DNA of 64,000 nt from Pontederia crassipes (Eukaryota; Streptophyta; Magnoliopsida; Commelinales; Pontederiaceae): the NCBI GenBank assembly GCA_030549335.1, contig CM060197.1, positions 23,076,501 through 23,140,500 of the forward strand, in the 5' to 3' direction. The notes beneath the pieces are model-generated. The model was given only the letters and a program-made list of their open reading frames with translations, made no database searches and was not told the origin of the DNA. The position numbers and the translations under genes were made by a program. How positions within the stretch are numbered: position 1 is the first letter of the stretch; the number at the start of each line of letters is the position of its first letter. This document shows, in pieces, positions 33,734-46,068 of this stretch.

Positions 33734-35834
33734 CTATATTTGATAGTTGAGACAAAAGGCGGACTTCTTTTTCAGTTACATATACATCTTTTCGTTAAAA
33801 ATTGTGGAATAACATGTAGTTCATGCTTCTCAGTTTAATATTTAAGCTAAGTTAATTAGCATAGAAATCTATGTGTTTACTAAGTTAACACAGAAATTTC
33901 TTTTACTTCCGCTTAGTTTATTCTGATGGATAAATCCATTACTGAAGGATTATTCTGATACTAAACAACCCGTAAATTTTCAAAGACGGAGAGTTATCCT
34001 TTCTGGGACGTTCATCTTTTTCTTCCTCGCGGTAGCACCATCATGAATTAATCATGATGTCATTATATCTTGCCACGACCATTTTAAATTAATATTAATC
34101 CTACTGCGCTAGCTCCCTAAGCATGCATTGTGCTGATGACAGGAACTTGTGCACATATCTACGCCGATTCTGACTAAAATTAGATTCTGCACTCGTGCTG
34201 TGTGTCACTCTCAATTAGCTAAAGCTTATTCAGTGGTTGGATAGCTTTCCTTTCCTTTACACCTTTAGGGGGTACAATCTGGCAAATGATTGTGGAATGA
34301 GTCACCCAAATTTAAATGATAGTCCTTTTTGAGATCCAAATCCCAGGCAAAGAATATTTAAAGCTAAAGAAAGTTCCTTCCCTTTCCTTGTCAAGCAAAA
34401 GTTATCTCCATACTATGTATATATATGCATGCATGATGCCCTCGAAACAAAGTGCAACCTGACACAGACTCTCCATCTCCCTCCCTCCTCCCTCCTCCCT
34501 CCCTCCCTCATTTGCTCTGTAGAGTGCAGACCTAGCTAGCCATAGGCGTTCCTCTCCTACATCACCATCTGGTAGCACTAAGCGAACATGCACAGACGGT
34601 CTAATCTCTCGGGCATCGATCGATATGCTTTGACCATTATTTCATCTACGTGCAGGAAAGGTATGGGAATTCTTGTTTTTGTATGGAGGAACATATACGT
34701 GCAGACCATGCATGGAATTGTTCCCTTTCGTCCACCAATTGAATCCGCTATTTCCATTCTTGTCATTTGCAAAAGGAAACCTATGGATCATATATATATA
34801 ATATGGTTGAGCTTGCTTGGACCCCCCGAGGCCTTCAATGGCCTTCTTGTCATCGTTAATATGCTGTCCCTAGCGTATACATCTTGCGTGCCATGCACGA
34901 ACTTCTGTTTTTCCATGGGCACGATGCTTTCTTTATCATCAGTGATTGAGAGACCATTAATTAGTTCAGAATAATAACCAGTTGAATGTTATTCGACGTC
35001 ACCTCTTTTCCTATATGTGACGCAGAGAGATTAAAGGTACAGGAAGCTTTGTACTGTTTAATTCCTGAAAGCATTGGATCTGACATAGTTAGTGCTGATC
35101 GTGTTTTTGTAGTGAAACTGTATCAGAAGGTTCTTCAAGTGTATCAACCATGCACATTTTCGATAAACGGTCAATTCAGCACCATGTAGTTTATATACCT
35201 CTCATATAATTAGGTCAATCCTTTAATGTAAAACAAGTGAGTAATAAGACCTCAATATTGTCCAAGAACAAGTAGCGGAACTAGAAATTATAACATATAA
35301 ATTAACAGATATAGTAAAAATATTTTAAAATGAAGTCATATGAAACCAGTTCTATATATTATTTCCGAGTCCCTAATTAGAAAATCTTTAGGGTGTTGAA
35401 ATAAATAAATCAAAATAATTTAAATTATTTTAATGCTAGAAAAATCATAAAATATGTGTCATAATTAAACGACTTAAGTAATATTCTTAAACTAACATAT
35501 ATAACAATAGAGGTTTAAATTAATTAATTAATTGTAATAGCGAAGTTTCCAAATTTTTATTTATCATAATGTTATTACACCTTTATTAATATTCGACAAA
35601 ATCGATGGGTAAGATAGCATCACAACTTGTTATTGTGAATATAATTAGATCAAATGAGATATCAATTTGTTTCCCACATAAATATGCATCACCAAGTAAA
35701 AGTTAATTGATTTAACTTAATATCAATAAGTTGATGTTGGATTCATAATCTTAAACTCACGCCTTCACTCTCTAAAATTGTTGGACATGAAAAGAGAATG
35801 AACATAATATTAATGTTTTAAAGCACGACTATAT
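33734..35834. other. Intergenic stretch without recognised gene
   Basis: Positions 34430-35000 are less AT-rich and gene-like in texture: a CT-rich leader, ATG 34588 with a 128-codon frame to 34974, and a possible donor gtatggg near 34660. The translation has no motif I recognise and a minus-strand frame overlaps it, so I leave it as unclassified. The rest is AT-rich. Confidence 0.3.
34472..34510. repeat. (CTCCC)n pyrimidine tract
   Basis: ctccctccctcctccctcct and continuing ccctccctccctc, a low-complexity pyrimidine run. Confidence 0.8.
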
Positions 35835-36778
35835 TGTAACAACTAGCAAATTCATAAACATGGAAAGATAAAAAAGGGAAAGGAATTCTAATTCAAATCA
35901 GGAAAAAAAGAAGGAAACAAAGAACTCAAAATCGGAGGAGATCTCCTTCACCGTTTCGGATTCTCCCAATTCGTCCGGCCCGAAGCTATAGAGGGGCACG
36001 AGGAGAAGCCCTTGCGGCCCTTCGATCCGATTCCACCGGCCGTCACATCGTCCTCCGTCATCCTCCTCTGCTCCGACGAATCGCGCACACAATGACAGAA
36101 CGACCGGCGGACGGCCAGTGCACGACAGCCTTCCTCAATGCGCTCGTGAGGTCAAACTGCACCCCTTCGCCGGCCAAGAGCGACCAGAGTTCAAGAAGGC
36201 AACGAACATGTCTCCGACGAACCAAAAAGCGATCGAAAGGTACTCTAGACGTTAGATGCCCGTAGGCTATGAATCGTTAATTGATGCATGTGATGACCGC
36301 AGATTGATCTAGAGATCATAAGATACATGTTTCATACTATGAGCATCGCGATCCGACGGCCGGAGGATGGCCGAAAAAGAGGAAGAAGATGGGCGCGGGT
36401 CCGTGCACTAGTAACCCGGCCCGAGTCACTGGAGACTCGGCCCGGGTCATGTCGTGACCGTGCCAAGGATCACACGATCGTCAACCAGCAGCCCGGCCCG
36501 AGCCGGATCCAGACTGGCCCAGTAGCATCGATGAATAGCAACCAGGTCGAGTTCAGGCTCGGCCCGGGCTGATGCGCACTGGCAGATGAACGCTGACCCG
36601 GTCCGAGTCGGCCTGGGTCATGCGCATTGACTCTCGACAGAAGATCTGGCTCGGGTTCTATCGAAATAGAAGATGGTATCTTTTTTTTGGGCCCCGATCT
36701 TTTCTAATTGGGTCCTGCTTTCGACAGACCCACTTGAGGCCATGTCCGACATTGTAAAGAGTCTAATGGGCCCTTCCC
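35835..36778 (+). mobile_element. LTR-like fragment with ggcccgggt motifs, cut by a CACTA element
   Basis: Starts TGTAACAACT, an LTR-like head, and at 36400-36660 carries repeated cggcccgag and tcggcccgggt motifs like those in the LTRs at 44.4 and 50.1-50.4 kb. It ends at the CACTA insertion (36782). It therefore looks like the 5' part of an LTR of a related family. The short frames in it have no motifs. The partner end may be 51887-52860, but this is inference. Confidence 0.45.
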
Positions 36779-36799
36779 ATCAACCACAAGAAAAAGCCC

Positions 36800-37425
36800 A
36801 ATTTTCGACGGGCGCGAATCCGTCTGAAATACCGACGGATTTTTCCGCGGATCAAATTATCCGTCGAAATTATCGTCGGATACGTTTTCGATAGTTTTAG
36901 TCGTCTGAACTTACGACGGTTTAAAATTCGTCAAAACTTTCCATCGAAAGTTTCGATGATCATAACCGTCGAAGATGTGAAAACCGGGTGATCCGTTTCC
37001 ATGCTGATTTTTCGATGGTTCACTTATCCGTCGTAACTTCCCGCGGTCTTAGCCGTTGAAATATCTTAACATTAATCCATTACCTATAATTTCATTTTCG
37101 ATGATTCAGGCTATCGAAAGTTGCGACGTTTGACGGAACTGTCGATATTTCGGCGGTCGGACCCATCGGAATGTTAACTCATTATAATTCTATTTTAAAT
37201 CTTTTCGACGGTTTGGACCGTCGAAAGCGAAAATTTATATCTTATATAATTATTTTTCAGTTGATATATTTTATTATATATTTTGACGGTTGAAACCGTC
37301 GAAAGTTGCGACGATTTAGAGAACCTTCGAATGTTTCGACGGTTCATCCAGAGGGTTTGACCGTCGGAATTAGAATTAATATTTTATTGTATTTACCTAC
37401 TTTCTGATGGTTCCGACCGTCAGAA
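36800..37425. repeat. Left subterminal array of cgacggtt motifs
   Basis: At least twelve copies of cgacggtt, aaccgtcga or accgtcggaa in both orientations, a typical arrangement of transposase-binding sites. Positions 43310-43740 hold the matching right array. Confidence 0.8.
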
Positions 37426-37431
37426 ATGGGC

Positions 37432-37439
37432 TATATAAA
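37432..37439 (+). promoter_or_regulatory. TATA box inside the CACTA element
   Basis: tatataaa lies just inside the left subterminal array and before the GC-rich block. It is a likely promoter for the element's plus-strand genes. Confidence 0.5.
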
Positions 37440-37828
37440 TATCCGAGCCCACTGTCACTATTTTGGTTTCCCTCTCTTCGAATCGCGAGCGAAAAAAGCG
37501 TCGGGAGCGACCTCTCTTCAAATCTGATTCCGCCATCCCTGCTCCGCCTAACGCCGTCCAGCTGGACTGTTGGCCGCCAATGTCTGTGAGCGAGACCATC
37601 CACCACCTGCATTGCCCTAGAGCGCGTCCCGGCCATCGCCGCCAGCAGCTCGACCAGCAACCGCCGCCTCTGCAACCTCCGTCTCCGACGCAGGTAGGCT
37701 CCACGGCCCCATCTCCGGCCTCTCTCCTAACCTCTGCCCTCTCTCAATATATTAATGTGCTCGCGGCAGCCGGCCAAATCCGGCTGCGACGGTTCGATCT
37801 GGCTGCGGCGGTATGATCGCGACGGCCA

Positions 37829-38012
37829 GATCCGGCCGCCGCGGCAGCCAGATCCGGCCGCCGCGGCAGCCAGATCCGGCCGCCGCGGCAGCCAGATCCG
37901 GCCGTGGCAGTTTCATCCGCTGTGCGCGGAAGCAGGATCCGGCCTCCGCGCATGGCGGGCAGATCTGGCCGCCGCGCGCGGCAGGATCCGGCCTTCACGC
38001 ACGGCGGCCAGA
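37829..38012. repeat. 22-bp GC-rich tandem repeat in the CACTA element
   Basis: Three exact or near-exact copies of a 22-bp unit (gatccggccgccgcggcagc plus ca) start at 37829, followed by degenerate copies (gcaggatccggcc, cagatctggccgccgc) to about 38012. It causes overlapping open frames of 60-100 codons on both strands, which I do not call genes. Confidence 0.8.
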
Positions 38013-38099
38013 TCTCCATTTTACATAATAAACTTTTGCAATCTGTTGTTTTGCTTTTGAGTGCCCACTTTGTTGTTTTGCTCTTTATTTAGCACTCCC

Positions 38100-40980
38100 T
38101 TTGCAATATTTTCTCTCTTCTCTTTTTGTTTCGTTCACGTCAATTGTTCCACTGTTTAAGCTAATGGCCTTCCGGCCTTGTGGTAGTAATATTTAGGAGT
38201 ATAGTGATAACTTGCTGATTTTGTGGTTAAATTTGAGATTTTTCAATTTTTGATTTAACTCCCTAACTCACTCTCTACTGCAAGTGTACAGGTCAATTGT
38301 AATGGACCCAAATATCGTATCCACAATGATTTGAAGCCAAAGACTCCCTAAGACAATCTAGACTAACCCTACTTCAAGTGGCAAAAACAAAAAGTTAAGG
38401 AACGCAGGAAACATATTTTTAATTTTGGCAAAAAGATAACTATTTTTGGAGTTTTAGGAATTTATCTGAACTGAATTTTAAATGCTAAACTAAGGGCTGA
38501 ATGGAGTATTTCAATCAATGGGAAGGGTCTCCTAGGAATTGGGGTTCATCTAATTCAAGTATGGATGAAATGGAACAAGTTATCAATATAATCAATTCTA
38601 ACTCAACTTAAAAAGGAGCTGTTATCACAACATGGTTAATTCAAGCTAATTATCATATTTTCATATTGTTGATTAGCTAAGTTGAATAAGAAAGGAGTCC
38701 TTACTGATACCAAGTTAACGTTAGGCTCAAACTCAAGTTCCTTACTAATTTTACAAAAATTCTTTCAAATTTGGCAATTCAGTGAAATCTGAAATGATAA
38801 CAACCAATTGCACTTATAATAATATGAGAATTATTTCAATTAACTAAGCAGGAATGAAATCAATCCAATATTAATGCTTATGCTTCTTGGTTTATCTCTA
38901 AACAGCAAGGGGGATTTAAATCAGTCTCTCGACTGCAAAGTAAATTGAAATCCACATTAGGACTAATTAGTTGGGAGGATTGAACACATGATTACATATA
39001 GGAATTCAATCAGTTACCATTACTTCTTGGTTCATTTCGAACAGCAAGAAAACCTTAAGTTCACTTCTCAGTGATTAATGAAATCAGGAGTTTTATAATA
39101 AGGAAGAATCCCACAACATTCAGGGAATCAGATTTCTGAAATGACTAAATTAGTAAAGGAAATCAGCAACAATACAGATTGAAATCTTAGGGATACCATT
39201 GCACCTTGATTCATTTCTGAACAAGAATAAAACTATAAAACAACTTCTCAACTGTAATTAGATCAGAGTTTCAGGCAATGACAACAGACTCCAACAAACA
39301 ATTCAGGAAATCAGAAATCAGGAATCAAAATATCAGATATCAATAAAGGAAATCAGTGTGTTCATTCCATCCATACTTGTATTAGACTACTACCCTATCC
39401 TAGGAGAGTTGGGAATTAGCTCCTCATAGTTACAAAGTTTGATACACAATGGAAAGAAAAACTGATACAAAACATCCTGAGTGGAAATCTGTCGATAGGA
39501 AAATTAGGAATATTGCAGCAGCTCCTTCTCCAGCTCTTCCTTCTTCCTCTGCTCAGAAACCCTGCAAATGGCCAGCCCCCTTTTTCCTCCAGATTCTACA
39601 GCATATATATGACTCTTGTTCACCCTTGGATGCAGATCAGAATGTTCCATTCCCCTCTGATTATGCCATGTGTCCTGGTCTTGAAAAATATCAGAAGGTG
39701 CCAGCTTTTTGGACAGCCAAAAAGTAAGTGGTCCCCCCTCCTTTTCCAGCTTGTGCAGCCTTCTTTTCCCTGCTAGAAGAGCTAAAACAGCAAGCATCAA
39801 AGTCCTTGAATAGGATTTAAAAAAAATAAGGATTAGGACAATAACAATTATCAGCTCTATTATTAAATGGGACTTGGTGTTGTGCAGGAATGAAATCCAT
39901 AATTAAAAATGATACTTTTAAGCCCGGAGTGATAACTTTGCACCATATCATGAAGATTATCCAAATATGAGTGGCTCAGGGCAGTGAAGGCATCAAAGGA
40001 ATTAGGATGGCAAGTAAATGAGGTCAATTATCAAATATGGATAAGATTTCATAGGAATGATAACTTTGGTGCCTCGGAATGATAACTTGGTGCAATAAAA
40101 TGATAACTTGTTATAAACTTAGTTGTGGTTATCCAAATGTGATCAAATCAGAGCAGCAAGGAGTTAGGACAATAATTTAACAGTTGCCTAATGCTTTTAT
40201 GCAAAAATGATAACCTTGCACATCGAAATGACAATTTTGCACTAAAAATGATAACTTGACACAAAAAATGATAACTTGTGAAATGGAATGATAAATTTGT
40301 ACAAGTTGAAATATGATTACCCAAATATGATTGATTCATGATGGCAAGGGATTTAGGGCAAGATAATCACTAGAAATTAGCTCAATTAGAAAAATGATAA
40401 CTTTGCAATTGGAATGATAACTTGCCCAAAAAATGATAACTTGGCATAGAATTGATATCTTTATGAATTTTAGCAATTCATAACCTCTATGCACATGAAA
40501 TTAAGTGTAAAATGAGGATGATCAGCTGGTTATCACAATCCATTGCATTCCAAGCATAATTGGCCAAAAGTAAGGCAAAATCGGGGCTCGATATGGGTGA
40601 AATGAATAGAAAATGGGATAAAAACCTAATATGATCAGCTAGCGATCACCTTGGCACGTGAATGTCATTTGAGAATGCACTGGGATGTTATAAGGGAACA
40701 GGGAATGCAGTGCACGAAGCGACTTCAATTGCATACTAACTCTAAGAGGAAATCTCGTTGGATTAGCTAAAATTGTTAATAGAACTTTCTGTCCAGAAAG
40801 CTAATAGAATTTTGATGAGGGAACATTGAGTTCTTCTTTCACTTTGATCGCCTGAACATCTGAGCTTTACTGAAACCCTGTGTTCATTTTCATTACTAAC
40901 ATTGAGAATCATATCTCATATACTATAGGTATATCTTACTAAGTTACTTGTCTGCATGTTATGATTAGTTGTAATAACAC
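38100..40980. other. Unclassified AT-rich segment within the CACTA element
   Basis: About 2.9 kb lack the subterminal motif. They contain gcaagtgtacaggtcaattg and aaatatcgtatccacaatga near 38282-38330, a sequence type I associate with plant retroelements but cannot place. A run of scattered repeats follows at 40055-40450. Open frames (39449-39727, 39513-39776 and their antisense) have no motif. It may be a second insertion inside the transposon. Confidence 0.35.
40055..40450. repeat. Scattered direct repeats of aatgataacttg
   Basis: About ten copies of aatgataact(t)tg(g/c)(t/a)(g/c) occur in 400 bp (for example aatgataactttggtgcctc, aatgataacttggtgc, aaaatgataacttgacac), in the same orientation and with irregular spacing of 15-60 bp. 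Further copies lie near 38210 and 39930. Confidence 0.75.
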
Positions 40981-41007
40981 GCAATGTTAAGCTTTTAACG
41001 GACCCAA

Positions 41008-41208
41008 GTGGCACCTATTGTAGATACCGAATTAGTCAATGATCTAGAAGATTCAGAACAGTTATTTGAAGACTTCGATAATGCCGACAAAATGACTAGA
41101 ATGCTTCGGACGAAGATGAAATTGAAACTACGTCATCTTCAAATGATGATGATGATGAATATCAGTCGTGTTGTAACTCAAATGATGACTAATGTTATTA
41201 TTAGCTAA
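41008..41208 (+). pseudogene. Acidic C-terminal tail of a CACTA transposase-type gene, broken
   Basis: The 66-codon frame encodes VNDLEDSEQLFEDFDNADK. A one-base shift at about 41092 then moves the acidic continuation (ASDEDEIETTSSSNDDDD) into another frame with an in-frame stop. An acidic tail just upstream of the accessory gene fits the end of the TNP2-type transposase. No catalytic region is visible upstream, so this assignment rests on position and composition. Confidence 0.4.
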
Positions 41209-41635
41209 TGTCACGCTCATGTAATATTTTTATCTTACGACTATTGTTATCTTACGAGTTGTTCTCTTACGACTAATATTGATGTTGTATCCTAATGGTT
41301 TATTGAAATTATCATCTATTGCCATATTATAAACATAGTTAGCGATGCATGCTGAAACTAATTCCATATTGACGAGGACGGTGCATTTCCATATTCGCTT
41401 CCATCTCGTGAGTGTTTGAAATAATGATCATAATTTTACACATAAAAATAAGTGAATTAATTTGTTTATTTTTTATAAGCGCCTCCGGATATTAGGAATT
41501 GGTTCTCGAGTTATACGTACAATTCCGTTCCTGAAGATGCGACACAAGACGTAGTCGAACATAGTCAGGTCGAAACGTTGTCAAATTAGAGTTTTGTATG
41601 AATTGTAAATTTGACTTGCATTAATATTTTGTATC

Positions 41636-42751
41636 ATGCAGATGTTTCATTTTGGTAAAAGAAAAAATAAGGGAAAGGAGAAGGTCATCCCTAGAGATAA
41701 TTCTCCTCCGCCGGCTCCTTCCTCCCACGCTGATATTGCGGACCTGGAGACAAAATTGCTGGAAGAACCCGTTAGAGCTCCTAATTTCGTGGAACACTCG
41801 GACCAGGCTTTGTCAAATCATGTGCACAAAGCATACTTAAATCCAGATGGTAATTTAGGGTAAGTGTTATTTTATGTATTTCAAATCCTTATTCATTTTG
41901 TCATTCACCCATCACATTTTATAAAATTTCGTATTCTTCAAGTTTTTGTCGAAACCCACGGCTGCCGTAATTACTAAGGCGTTGCGACATAGGTATACTG
42001 ATGTGTGGCTTACATGGAGGGAAGTTCCTTATGCCACGACACAGATGCTATTTAATGAATTTCAGGTATCCTTACAAGCTAGCTGGTCATTAAAATTTAT
42101 CTTCGTACTAATTTAATTACTTTATTTATATACATGTAGAATGATGTGTGGTGGGATCCCGAGAATATGGAGCAAATGTGGAAGACTTTTAATTCTCGGT
42201 GCTCAAAGAGATTGACCGCGATGCTTTCGGAAGCTCGGGCTGATGGAGACATATGTATGTAAATCTATTTTTTTTTTAAATTTCAAGTAAATCTATAAGA
42301 TAGTGAAATCGTCATTGATTTCTTATATTTTTTAATATCATTGATTTATCTTTTTTTTAATTTCAGGAGTCTTACAAAACAAGAGAAGTCGAGCATATTA
42401 CACATGCCATGCAGGAGGGGACCACACCGCTGACCCCAAGACAACTTTGGATGGGCCACGTCGGGGTTAAGAACGGTCGCATTTATGGCCTTGGATCTTC
42501 TATCAATACTGCAGACATTGGGTATGGTCATAAATCAATTTCAGGTTCCTCTGGTCAAGGTATGCAAGCAATACTTCATCAGATGAGGCAGGAGATCAGG
42601 CAATAGATCACACAAGAGATCACGCAAAGAGGTTACACAGGAAATCAGAAAGGAGTTCAAAGAATGTGAATGTTGTACGAAGAAAGAAATGAAGAAAATG
42701 ATGCGTGGCGAACTCGACGACCACGACGACGAGGATGATTTAGAACTATAG
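41636..42751 (+). pseudogene. CACTA-encoded En/Spm (Ptta)-type protein, multi-exon remnant
   Basis: Exon-like pieces are 41636-41859 (MFHFGKRKNKGKEKV, then a proline-rich stretch), 41943-42065 (LRHRYTDVWLTWREVPY), 42140-42254 (WWDPENMEQMWKTFNSRCSK and RLTAMLSEARADGD) and 42367-42606 (LTPRQLWMGHVG, GRIYGLGS, then MRQEIRQ). The order of a W-rich block, an RCSKRL block and an LW...YGLGS block matches the plant En/Spm accessory protein, as in the gene at 16.1-17.1 kb. The first two pieces do not join in phase at the visible splice sites. A stop at 42604 plus a frameshift cut off a lysine/acid-rich tail ending near 42751. I call it a remnant. Confidence 0.7.
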
Positions 42752-43310
42752 TTTTTTGTGTGTTGTGTTGCGCTCGGACAAGGTGCTAACTTTCTTCCCC
42801 TACTTGATAACATTCTGCATAATTGTTCTACAAAACTCACTCTCTCGACTCTTTGTGCTGTGCAGTGACGATCGAGGTGCCTTACGAAAAGGTGGATCGA
42901 ATTGGCAAGGTGTCAAGTTCTTGGTTTCCGACGCGGAAGGCAAGACCACATCATTTTGCTCGGCCCATGTGTCCATCTTCTTCGTGATCAAGATCTTATA
43001 TGCTTTGCTTACCATCTTCATGTTTTCTAAACATTGTGTTGCATTTGTGTTGGACAATTGTTATGTTCTAAGCTTGTGTTTTGTTGTACATTATGTGTTG
43101 CATTTCTTATGTTGAACAATTGTTGTGTTGTGTTAGGTTTGAACAATTATGTGTTGGACAACCAATTTCTTATGTTGTTAAACAATTATGTGTTGGACAT
43201 AATCGTTATGTTCTTATGTTATGTTGTGTTACATATTATGATCCAAATGGATCATTTGTTGTATCATTTGTTTGGACAGTCAATTTCTGTCATTTTTTTA
43301 TTGTTTTCGA
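42752..43310. other. 3' flank of the CACTA gene, no gene
   Basis: T/G-rich sequence with many gtgttg and ttatgtt repeats, giving small cysteine- and leucine-rich frames (42756-43115, 43034-43342) that look like composition artefacts. Confidence 0.35.
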
Positions 43311-43745
43311 CGGTTAGAACCGTCGAAAACATTAAAAAATAAATTCGACAATTAATTTTTTCGATACTTATCGACGGTTCTAACCGTCCGTGCAACATTA
43401 TAGGCGGTCTTAACCGTCGGTAAGCATCGACGGTTTTAATCGTCGAAAGTTAACGACGGTTTGAGGCATCGAAACTCAACTACTGAATCGACGACTCAAA
43501 TCGTCGATATGAATTTTTGACGGTTTGAACCGTCGATAGTATCGATAGTTCAAACCATCGATACATATCGACGGCTCAAACCATCTTCCATCTTCAAGGT
43601 TCGATGGTTGTGCCTATCAGCGGGACCGTCGAAGATGTCGACAGTTCAGAAATAACTGTCACAAATTGTTTGCGACACGTCATTTTCGCTCGGATGCTAT
43701 CTGTCGAAAAACGTCATTTCTGACGATTCTCGCAAAAATTACAAA
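43310..43745. repeat. Right subterminal array of cgacggtt motifs
   Basis: About fifteen copies of cgacggtt, aaccgtcg or accatcga variants in alternating orientation, the counterpart of 36800-37425. Confidence 0.8.
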
Positions 43746-43928
43746 CGGTTCTGATAGTCTGTAATAGTCTATTTTCTTGTAGTGATCTTGAAGGAGGGGT
43801 CGATACTTGGCATAAAGAACAAAGCAATATGGCATAATTTTATTGCTTTAGAGAAAAGAGATCTGACTCTAACCTTTCTCTGATCTATGATTTCTACCCA
43901 CAGATGGTAAAGATGAAACAAATATAAA

Positions 43929-46068
43929 ACCAAATATGGAGATAAGAAGAAAATAAGATTCGACTCCAAAAATCATATCTCTTCTCTCCTATAAATATGA
44001 GGCCAAATCAAACAAATCAAACCTTTTGTTTCTCCCACGAGCCGGCCCTAGTTTTTCTTCTCCCATTTCGTGCGCCCCTTCGTTACTTCATCCTTGGTCC
44101 GCCGTCGTCAACAAGAGACTCGTCGGAGCGTGTGGACGTCACCGGACCCACGCCTGAAACGAGAGGAGCGGGCAGAAAAAGAAGAGGAAGAAGAACGAAC
44201 TAGTTTCTTGTATAGAAACTTGCAAGGTATGAAACTAGGGTAGATTCATCGTAGAATCTTGATTTTAGGCTTGACGCATGTACTAGTTGATCCCTAGTTA
44301 TAATATGATGTCGTATGATGATGTTTGATGTCGGCCACCGCCGGAAAAGATGATCGAAATGTGCAATGTGCATTCACACAAATTTCTGCATAAGAGGACC
44401 CGGTCCAGATTCACCTTAACTCGAACCTAGCCTGGGTTGATGATGACTCGGCCCGAGTTCCACCCACGATGAAGAAGTCGGACGCGATGGCTGCCCCAAC
44501 TCGACGACGATCCGACCCAGCCCGGGTGTAACTTGAACCTGGCCCGGGTTGAACCCAATTTTTCGAAGAACACCTTATGAACTTGGCCCGGATTCCTGCC
44601 ACATTCAGCCCGGGTTCCGATACGAATTATGATGATTTTATGATGTTTAGACCGTAGATTCATGCGCTTAATCCTGATCTAAGTCATAATGATGATTATA
44701 TTATTTATGCCCTTACTAATGAAGATGTCTAATATGACTCTATGATCTTATCACTCTTATCATGATGACTTAAATTAGATCCAATCATATCAGTGGTTAC
44801 ATTGATTTATATCCATCAATGTTGATCGATTTACGATGATGATTAAGATGTTTATGCACATCAGATTTCTCTTCATGATCCAATCTTGTAGCTAAGTCCT
44901 ATATAATGATGATGATTACTAGGACATTTGATCAGTATGGTTCGTTAATCCTTTCTTATGATGATCAATTCTTAATCATGATCCTTATGTCCTAAAAAGA
45001 TAAATTAAAAGTTGCAAGATAAAAGATGAAAAATGTTAAATGGAGAGCTCTTATTATGATGGAATGGTGACGACTAGTATGGTCTGACTCCGTCAGTTAT
45101 GGGCTGACTTCGGTCAGTTATGAGTTGACTACAATCAGTTATAGACTGGCTCTGCTAGTTATGATGATGATGATGGACGGGTTGAGGTAGACCTCCCGTG
45201 GGTTGAAATATACCCTACTATAAATTAAAGATGAATAATAAGATGATGAAGAAGATAAAGCATATTAATAATGAAATCTCTTTATGATGATTAGTGGCTC
45301 GTCACTCTTATGATGATGTTTTCATAATCTCTTGATGTATTATTAATATGATTTAACGAAGATGATTCAATTCATGATTATCTATGTTCGTACAATGATT
45401 TCTAATGATCCTTTATATGATGATGACCTCATATTTATAATGATCGACATTTGTCATTTTATGATGATTTAATATAATGTATCCTAATCTTTGATCTTAC
45501 GATCTCAAGAAGATGACATGATCTCTATGAATTTCTTATGATCTTCGTGATCTCCTGTTCATATGATACGTTACAAGAATCTTTTTATTCAAATCAAGAT
45601 GACGCCTATTTTCTTTCTATATGATGATGATGTCCTTATGATTCTTGTCTAGTATCATGATCTTATGATTGTCTTTACCTTACTTCCATACTGAGTTGCA
45701 AAACTCATAGGGAGGTTTCTCCCCTGCATGTTCTTAAATGCAGGCCAAGGTTAGAATGATGAAGGTGACCAACGGTGACACATCGAGCTCGTAGGTGTCT
45801 GCACATGGGTGTTGAGCCATTTAGATGATGGAATAGATTTTCCTTTTCCACATATTGGTTGATGTATTAGTTTCCTTTGGACTCATATGAAGTTCCTTAT
45901 CAATCTTCTGCTTATTAAGATGTTATACTCTTTTTATTATCTAATGATGATTAAGTCTTTGGCTTTTATCGATGTTGAGTTGACAAGTCAAAGTCATATT
46001 TTTGTCAATATGATGTACACATAAGGATGACCCTACCATGTGGCGGGGTGCGATTTGGGGGCGTTACA
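43929..46068 (+). repeat. 5' LTR (truncated) of the LARD-like element
   Basis: Matches 49640-51886. It contains a small gaggccaaatcaaacaaatc leader, tcggcccgg motifs (44400-44625), long gatgatgat-rich stretches and the short repeat gactccgtcagttatg (45080-45170). Confidence 0.75.
45080..45170. repeat. About 20-bp tandem repeat of the tgact..gtcagttatg type
   Basis: Five imperfect copies of a unit containing ctgact(c/t)cggtcagttatgg occur here, with the same array in the other LTR at about 50870-50965. Confidence 0.7.

Larger units (their letters stand above)
36782..43784 (+). mobile_element. CACTA (En/Spm) transposon, 7.0 kb, TSD atc
   Basis: The right end is the perfect complement ttttcttgtagtg (43772-43784). 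The left end AACCACAAGAAAA (36782-36794) differs from CACTACAAGAAAA at two positions. The 3-bp duplication atc flanks both ends (36779-36781 and 43785-43787). Subterminal regions (36800-37400 and 43310-43740) are full of cgacggtt and aaccgtcg motifs in both orientations. The interior has a TATA box, a GC-rich repeat block, a large unclassified segment, and remnants of two transposon genes on the plus strand. The genes are broken, so the copy is not autonomous. Confidence 0.82.

Noticed and set aside
34588-34974. 128-codon frame with possible donor site
   Set aside because: No motif, an antisense frame overlaps it, and no second exon was found. Left as unclassified.
42756-43342. 119- and 102-codon plus-strand frames after the second CACTA gene
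   Set aside because: Cysteine- and leucine-rich translations from gtgttg repeats, overlapping each other; composition artefacts.
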